Shown: positions 6,409 to 9,417 of the stretch, piece by piece
How the letters are laid out: each line of letters opens with the position of its first letter
Position numbering within the stretch: the first letter of the stretch is position 1
Source of the DNA: an uncultured Bacilli bacterium
GTDB lineage: Bacteria; Bacillota_I; Bacilli_A; RF39; UBA660
Assembly (NCBI GenBank): GCA_949440065.1
Contig: CASRZP010000053.1
Location: forward strand, 1-9,417
Direction of reading: 5' to 3'
DNA length: 9,417 bases
Translations under genes and position numbers: made by a program
Notes under the pieces: model-generated
Database searches by the model: none
The model's input: the letters and a program-made list of their open reading frames with translations, nothing else
Told to the model about the DNA's origin: nothing

Positions 6409-7040
6409 TGAAAGGCTTAATAAAAAAAGATTTATTGATGATTAGAGGTAATTTTAGATTTTTAGTCATATTACTTATCGTTTGTATCTTTTTAACTATT
6501 GAAGGAGAAGAGATAGCTTTATTTTTATTACCATTTATGAATATCATGTTAATGATGTCTACCTTTAGTTATGATTTTTATAATAAATGGCACATCTATG
6601 TATCTACATTACCAAAAGGAAAAGAAAAAAGTGTTCGTGCTAAATATTTAGCAACATTATTGATGATGATAGCAACTATGCTATTTACTTTTATCCTTTT
6701 TGTTACTGTTAATTATGCTAAAACACAACAGGTAAATATGGAAGAGATTTTATCAACAATACTGGGAATGGTTTTAGGAATTATTTTAGTACAATCAGTG
6801 ATGTATCCAGCCATTTATAAGTTTGGTGTGGAAAAAGCTAGAATTGGTATTTTTGTCTTTGTTTTTGCTACTGCCTTCATTGGTGGTGTATTATCTAATT
6901 TCATTGATTTTTCTAGTTTCTTTAGTGCTATAGAGTTCATTAATCGTTATTGGTTAGTGATAACACCGATAATTATTGCTATTTTATTATATGCATCCTA
7001 TAAAGTATCAGAGAAAATCTACAAGAAAAAAGAATTTTAA
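6408..7040 (+). CDS. ABC-2-type transporter permease
   Basis: The 210-residue membrane protein has about six hydrophobic helices (approx. 15-31, 33-52, 81-102, 113-137, 145-165, 181-198). It starts with the short amphipathic segment MKGLIKKDLL typical of ABC-2 permeases, and has the loop motif KWHIYVSTLPKGKEK (60-74) found in the ABC2_membrane_5 type. The tail is basic (KIYKKKEF). Its ATG shares a base with the ATPase stop, so the two proteins are made in step and probably assemble as a dimer of each. What it exports cannot be told from the sequence. Confidence 0.88.
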   Translation: MKGLIKKDLLMIRGNFRFLVILLIVCIFLTIEGEEIALFLLPFMNIMLMMSTFSYDFYNKWHIYVSTLPKGKEKSVRAKYLATLLMMIATMLFTFILFVTVNYAKTQQVNMEEILSTILGMVLGIILVQSVMYPAIYKFGVEKARIGIFVFVFATAFIGGVLSNFIDFSSFFSAIEFINRYWLVITPIIIAILLYASYKVSEKIYKKKEF

Positions 7041-7048
7041 TTAAGACA

Positions 7049-7069
7049 ATTGCACACTGCAATACTTTT
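7049..7069 (+). terminator. Weak terminator candidate after the ABC operon
   Basis: ATTGCA (7049-7054) and TGCAAT (7058-7063) form a perfect 6-bp stem with a 3-base loop, followed by ACTTTT. The T-run is short and runs into the -35 of the next promoter, so it may only weaken read-through. Confidence 0.35.
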
Positions 7070-7096
7070 GACAATTCATGATTGCTATGCTAAAAT
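7068..7096 (+). promoter_or_regulatory. Strong sigma-A promoter of the deoxyribosyltransferase-like operon
   Basis: TTGACA (7068-7073), a 17-bp spacer and TAAAAT (7091-7096), with TGC before the -10 (7088-7090, extended -10). The start site would be near 7103. An AAGGAG (7108-7113) follows 7 nt before the ATG at 7121. Confidence 0.82.
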
Positions 7097-7120
7097 AATG
7101 GACAATTAAGGAGAAATGTT

Positions 7121-7552
7121 ATGATAAGTGTATTTTTAGGTGGTACTTGTAATCATTCAACTTGGAGGGATGAATTACTAACCATGTTAGATGCAAATAA
7201 AGTAAGTGCTTTTAATCCCATAGTAGAAGAATGGAATATAGAAGCACAACAAAATGAAGATTGGCACAAAGCAAATGATGATTTTTGTTTATATGTATTA
7301 ACACCAGAAATGACTGGAATATATAGTATCTTTGAGGTGGCTGATGATAGCAATAAGCGACCAGAAAAGACATTATTTTGTGTATTAAAGGAACGAAATG
7401 GGCAAGCTTTTAGTCTGGTTATGGAAAAGAACTTTTTAAAAATCGAAAAAGACTTATTAAACAATGGTGCTAGAGTATTTAAATCTTTAGAAGAAATTGC
7501 TAACTTTTTAAATCAATACGAATTAAAAACACCAAAAGTGTTAAAAAAGTAA
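7121..7552 (+). CDS. Nucleoside 2-deoxyribosyltransferase-like protein
   Basis: The 143-residue protein matches the small nucleoside 2-deoxyribosyltransferase-like family (Rossmann-like fold). It has the N-terminal strand and loop VFLGGTCNHSTWR (4-16), FNPIVEEWN (31-39) and LTPEMTGIYSIFEVADDSNK (60-79). Glu72 is the best candidate for the catalytic Glu of the fold. Classical members swap bases between deoxynucleosides in salvage; this branch is often annotated without a proven substrate and can also occur in phages, so the exact reaction is open. It is first in a likely operon, with an 11-nt gap to the next gene. No signal peptide or membrane segment is seen, so it is cytosolic. Confidence 0.82.
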   Translation: MISVFLGGTCNHSTWRDELLTMLDANKVSAFNPIVEEWNIEAQQNEDWHKANDDFCLYVLTPEMTGIYSIFEVADDSNKRPEKTLFCVLKERNGQAFSLVMEKNFLKIEKDLLNNGARVFKSLEEIANFLNQYELKTPKVLKK

Positions 7553-7563
7553 GTAGGGAAAAA

Positions 7564-8172
7564 ATGTTTGGTATTAGTGAATTATTAGAACAAGATAAAT
7601 TAAAAGCCCAAAAAGGGGAAGATAGTAAATTTAGACAGTTACGTTCTATCGCTATTGATGAAAATGTTTTATTCTACTTAAAAGATAGATTACAAAATTT
7701 ATACATTGAAGTACTAGATATAGCTAAAGGAGATATATTTACCTTAATGTCTTTAGAAAAACTTGAAGGATGGTGTTGGGAAACCACGGAGTCAGCCGTT
7801 GTCTTTTTCCAAGATGAAGATTATATTGAAAGAGGAGTGTTAAACTTAGAAAAGAAGTATCCTAATTATTATCACTCATGGATATGTTTTTCTTATAAAA
7901 ACAAAGAATATGTTTTGGATCCTTGCTTAAATCTATTGTGTCCTAAAGATGCTTATGTCTATCTTTTCGATAGAAAATTAAAAGGAAAAGTGTTGGCTAA
8001 AGACGTAAGAGAAGAATTACTAAGGCACTATCATTTATCAAAGGAGGAGTTAACATTCCTTATTCGAGGAAGTAATGAAGTAGATGATCCAATGTACCGA
8101 AATAATGCTGGTTATAAAATAGAAATTGAACAGCAAAAGATAAAAAAGATGAGTGTTCATTATTATTACTAG
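7564..8172 (+). CDS. Uncharacterised protein with transglutaminase-like Cys-His-Asp arrangement
   Basis: I do not recognise a named family for this 202-residue protein. The middle part has GWCWETTESAVVFF with Cys71 at the start of a helix, then YYHSWICFSYKNKEYVLDP with His104 in an HSW context and Asp119 at the end of the next strand. This order and spacing (Cys at a helix start, His-x on a strand, Asp on the following strand) is what papain/transglutaminase-fold enzymes show. The N-terminal ~60 residues look helical, and the C-terminal ~60 contain a charged helix. No signal peptide is seen, so it would act in the cytosol. It starts 11 nt after the preceding gene with a weak AGGGA site and lies 23 nt before the DUF1848 gene, so it is probably co-transcribed. 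Being an enzyme is an inference; a non-catalytic fold is possible. Confidence 0.7.
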   Translation: MFGISELLEQDKLKAQKGEDSKFRQLRSIAIDENVLFYLKDRLQNLYIEVLDIAKGDIFTLMSLEKLEGWCWETTESAVVFFQDEDYIERGVLNLEKKYPNYYHSWICFSYKNKEYVLDPCLNLLCPKDAYVYLFDRKLKGKVLAKDVREELLRHYHLSKEELTFLIRGSNEVDDPMYRNNAGYKIEIEQQKIKKMSVHYYY

Positions 8173-8195
8173 AAATAATAAGGAAATGAAACATT

Positions 8196-9080
8196 ATGAT
8201 TTTAAATATTAGTGGTAGATGTGATATTGTTGCCTTTTACACACCATGGTTAATGAATCGTTACAAGGAAGGATATGTGGATGTTAGAAATCCTTTTTAT
8301 CCTAAACTAGTCAGCAGAATTTTCTTTGAAGACGTTGATTTAATTTTGTTTTGTACAAAAAATCCTCTTCCTATAATTAAACACTTAAAAACTTTGCGTC
8401 AACCAATTTTATTCCAAGTGACATTAACGCCTTACCAAAAAGATATCGAGCCTAATGTGATAGAAAAACCCTTAATTATCACTGCGATAAAAGAAATTTC
8501 TACCATGATAGGAATAGATAACTTATTCGTTCGTTATGACCCGATTTTTTTATCCAAAAAATACAATGTTTCCTATCACAAAAAAGCTTTTTCTAAATTA
8601 TGTAGTTTATTAGATGGTTATGTAAAAACCATTATTGTTTCCTTTTTAGATGAGTATAAAAATGTGAAAAAGAATAAGAATATATTACAAAATATCGAAT
8701 TTGGCGAAGAAGATTATAAAAAAATTGGTTCATCTTTTAGCCAGATTGCTAAAGAACATGGAATGGTAGTACAAACTTGTGCTGAAGAACATAACTTAGT
8801 CGAATATGGGTTTCAAAAAGGAGATTGCCTATCTCATTCATTAGCCTTTAAATTAACAGGGAAAACTTATCCTTCATGGAAAGCACGTAAAGGAAAAATG
8901 TGTCAGTGTGTTGAAATGGTTGACATTGGTGCATATAATTCGTGTTCGCACTTTTGTAAATATTGCTATGCCAATTATGATGAAAAACTGGTGGAAAAAA
9001 ATATGAATAATCATCATCCTAGCTCGTCCTTAATCATTGGTGACATAGAAGAAGACGATGTTATCAAAAGAAGAAAGTAA
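8196..9080 (+). CDS. DUF1848 family protein with C-terminal radical-SAM-like Cys motif
   Basis: The 294 residues follow the DUF1848 pattern from end to end: SGRCDIVAFYTPWLMNR (6-22), EGYVDVRNPFYPKLVSR (25-41), LFCTKNP (51-57), VRYDPIF (112-118) and VVQTCAEE (191-198). The C-terminus carries CQC (236-238) and DIGAYNSCSHFCKYCYANYD (243-262). Cys250, 254 and 257 form C-x3-C-x2-C, the radical-SAM cluster spacing, in a CxHxCxYCYA context also known from radical SAM proteins, where it normally sits near the N-terminus. The family function is unknown to me; an iron-sulfur, possibly SAM-dependent, cytosolic enzyme is inferred. AAGGA lies 11 nt before the ATG, and the family-typical MI-x-x-S-x-R start supports this choice. 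It is last in the probable operon. Confidence 0.88.
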   Translation: MILNISGRCDIVAFYTPWLMNRYKEGYVDVRNPFYPKLVSRIFFEDVDLILFCTKNPLPIIKHLKTLRQPILFQVTLTPYQKDIEPNVIEKPLIITAIKEISTMIGIDNLFVRYDPIFLSKKYNVSYHKKAFSKLCSLLDGYVKTIIVSFLDEYKNVKKNKNILQNIEFGEEDYKKIGSSFSQIAKEHGMVVQTCAEEHNLVEYGFQKGDCLSHSLAFKLTGKTYPSWKARKGKMCQCVEMVDIGAYNSCSHFCKYCYANYDEKLVEKNMNNHHPSSSLIIGDIEEDDVIKRRK

Positions 9081-9087
9081 ATTCATA

Positions 9088-9116
9088 TTGACAAAAAAAA
9101 TCTTTAGAATTAGAAT
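9088..9116 (+). promoter_or_regulatory. Sigma-A promoter before the last gene
   Basis: TTGACA (9088-9093), a 17-bp spacer and TAGAAT (9111-9116) lie 8 nt after the DUF1848 stop. They show that the next gene can be transcribed on its own. GGAGGA (9131-9136) then precedes the ATG at 9140. Confidence 0.75.
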
Positions 9117-9139
9117 ATGCTAATGAACATGGAGGATTT

Positions 9140-9417
9140 ATGAATACATTAAAAGACGAATATGAAGGAATTATTGAAGAACAAAAGAAAATCACTGCTC
9201 AACTAGAAGAGTTGGAAAAAAATGAAGTAGTAATAAAATATAGAGAACTTTCTCATCGATTAGTCCAAATCGATAAAGCAAGAGAAGAAGCGTACAAAAA
9301 GATGAAGTATGAAGAGTATTCTTCTTGTTCTCATATCTCTGTTAATACTTATATCGAAAGAGATAGAATGGAAGGTCGTGTTTATATCTATCGTGGGTGT
9401 ATCAAATGTGGTTTAGA
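9140..9417 (+). CDS. Coiled-coil protein with likely zinc-binding Cys/His set, 3' end outside window
   Basis: Only the first 92 residues are visible. Residues 1-58 are almost all charged and helical (EEQKKITAQLEELEKNEVV), with the heptad look of a coiled coil. A compact segment follows with Cys63 and His65 (CSH), a beta-like stretch (NTYIERDRMEGRVYIYRG) and CIKC (Cys87, Cys90) before GL at the window edge. CxH plus CxxC about 22 residues apart suggests one zinc site. I know similar short hypothetical proteins in Bacilli but no function. The start is supported by GGAGGA just before the ATG and by the promoter at 9088. There is no signal peptide. Confidence 0.75.
   Translation, partial: MNTLKDEYEGIIEEQKKITAQLEELEKNEVVIKYRELSHRLVQIDKAREEAYKKMKYEEYSSCSHISVNTYIERDRMEGRVYIYRGCIKCGL

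Noticed and set aside
7153..7464. Minus-strand 103-codon open frame
   Set aside because: It is antisense to the deoxyribosyltransferase-like gene, whose motifs and start signals are clear.
8186..8188. Earlier ATG as start of the DUF1848 gene
   Set aside because: It is in a different frame and reaches a TAG after eight codons; the family-typical N-terminus begins at 8196.
1..9417. CRISPR array, insertion sequence or known defence operon
   Set aside because: There are no regularly spaced repeats, no terminal inverted repeats with a transposase, and no nuclease, helicase, TIR or toxin-antitoxin pair.

Overview
The window looks like chromosomal DNA of a very AT-rich, Gram-positive-type bacterium of the Firmicutes/Bacilli group, probably a gut-dwelling Erysipelotrichia- or RF39-like lineage. 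The reasons are strong GGAGG-type ribosome binding sites, consensus sigma-A promoters, A/T-ending codons, a YtrA-type GntR/ABC operon and an M60-type surface metallopeptidase. TGA is used as a stop at 1596-1598, inside an ATGA overlap with the next gene, so the code appears standard rather than the Mycoplasma code. The lineage is an inference.

Region 1 (1-2490) is a surface locus. The 3' part of a large secreted M60-like metallopeptidase, with adhesive or carbohydrate-binding modules, overlaps by 4 nt a membrane-anchored protein that has a signal peptide, a cohesin-like beta domain, a long acidic Asn/Asp/Ser/Pro linker and one C-terminal membrane helix. A terminator closes it. Region 2 (2533-4335) has mutY (A/G-specific adenine glycosylase) on the plus strand, meeting a glycerophosphodiester phosphodiesterase gene on the minus strand tail to tail with no gap. 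Region 3 (4380-5110) holds a tRNA-Thr(GGT) with several odd bases and its terminator. After it comes the decayed 3' end of a sigma-70-family gene, interrupted by an in-frame TGA, and then a short intergenic stretch with hairpins.

Region 4 (5121-7066) is a compact operon: a YtrA-type GntR repressor, an ABC ATPase and an ABC-2-type permease, joined by TAATG stop/start overlaps. It is driven by a perfect TTGACA-17-TATAAT promoter whose -10 and start site lie in a perfect 8-bp inverted repeat, the likely autoregulatory operator. Region 5 (7068-9080) is a second probable operon with its own strong promoter. It encodes a nucleoside 2-deoxyribosyltransferase-like protein, an unrecognised 202-residue protein with a Cys-His-Asp arrangement like transglutaminase-fold enzymes, and a DUF1848 protein that carries a radical-SAM-like CX3CX2C motif at its C-terminal end. 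This is the most interesting part of the window. Region 6 (9088-9417) has a good promoter and the start of a small coiled-coil protein with a likely zinc-binding Cys/His set; it runs off the window.

I see no CRISPR array, insertion sequence, complete phage module or classical defence system. The best candidates for undescribed biology are the three-gene 7121-9080 operon and the metallopeptidase/cohesin-like pair at the left edge.
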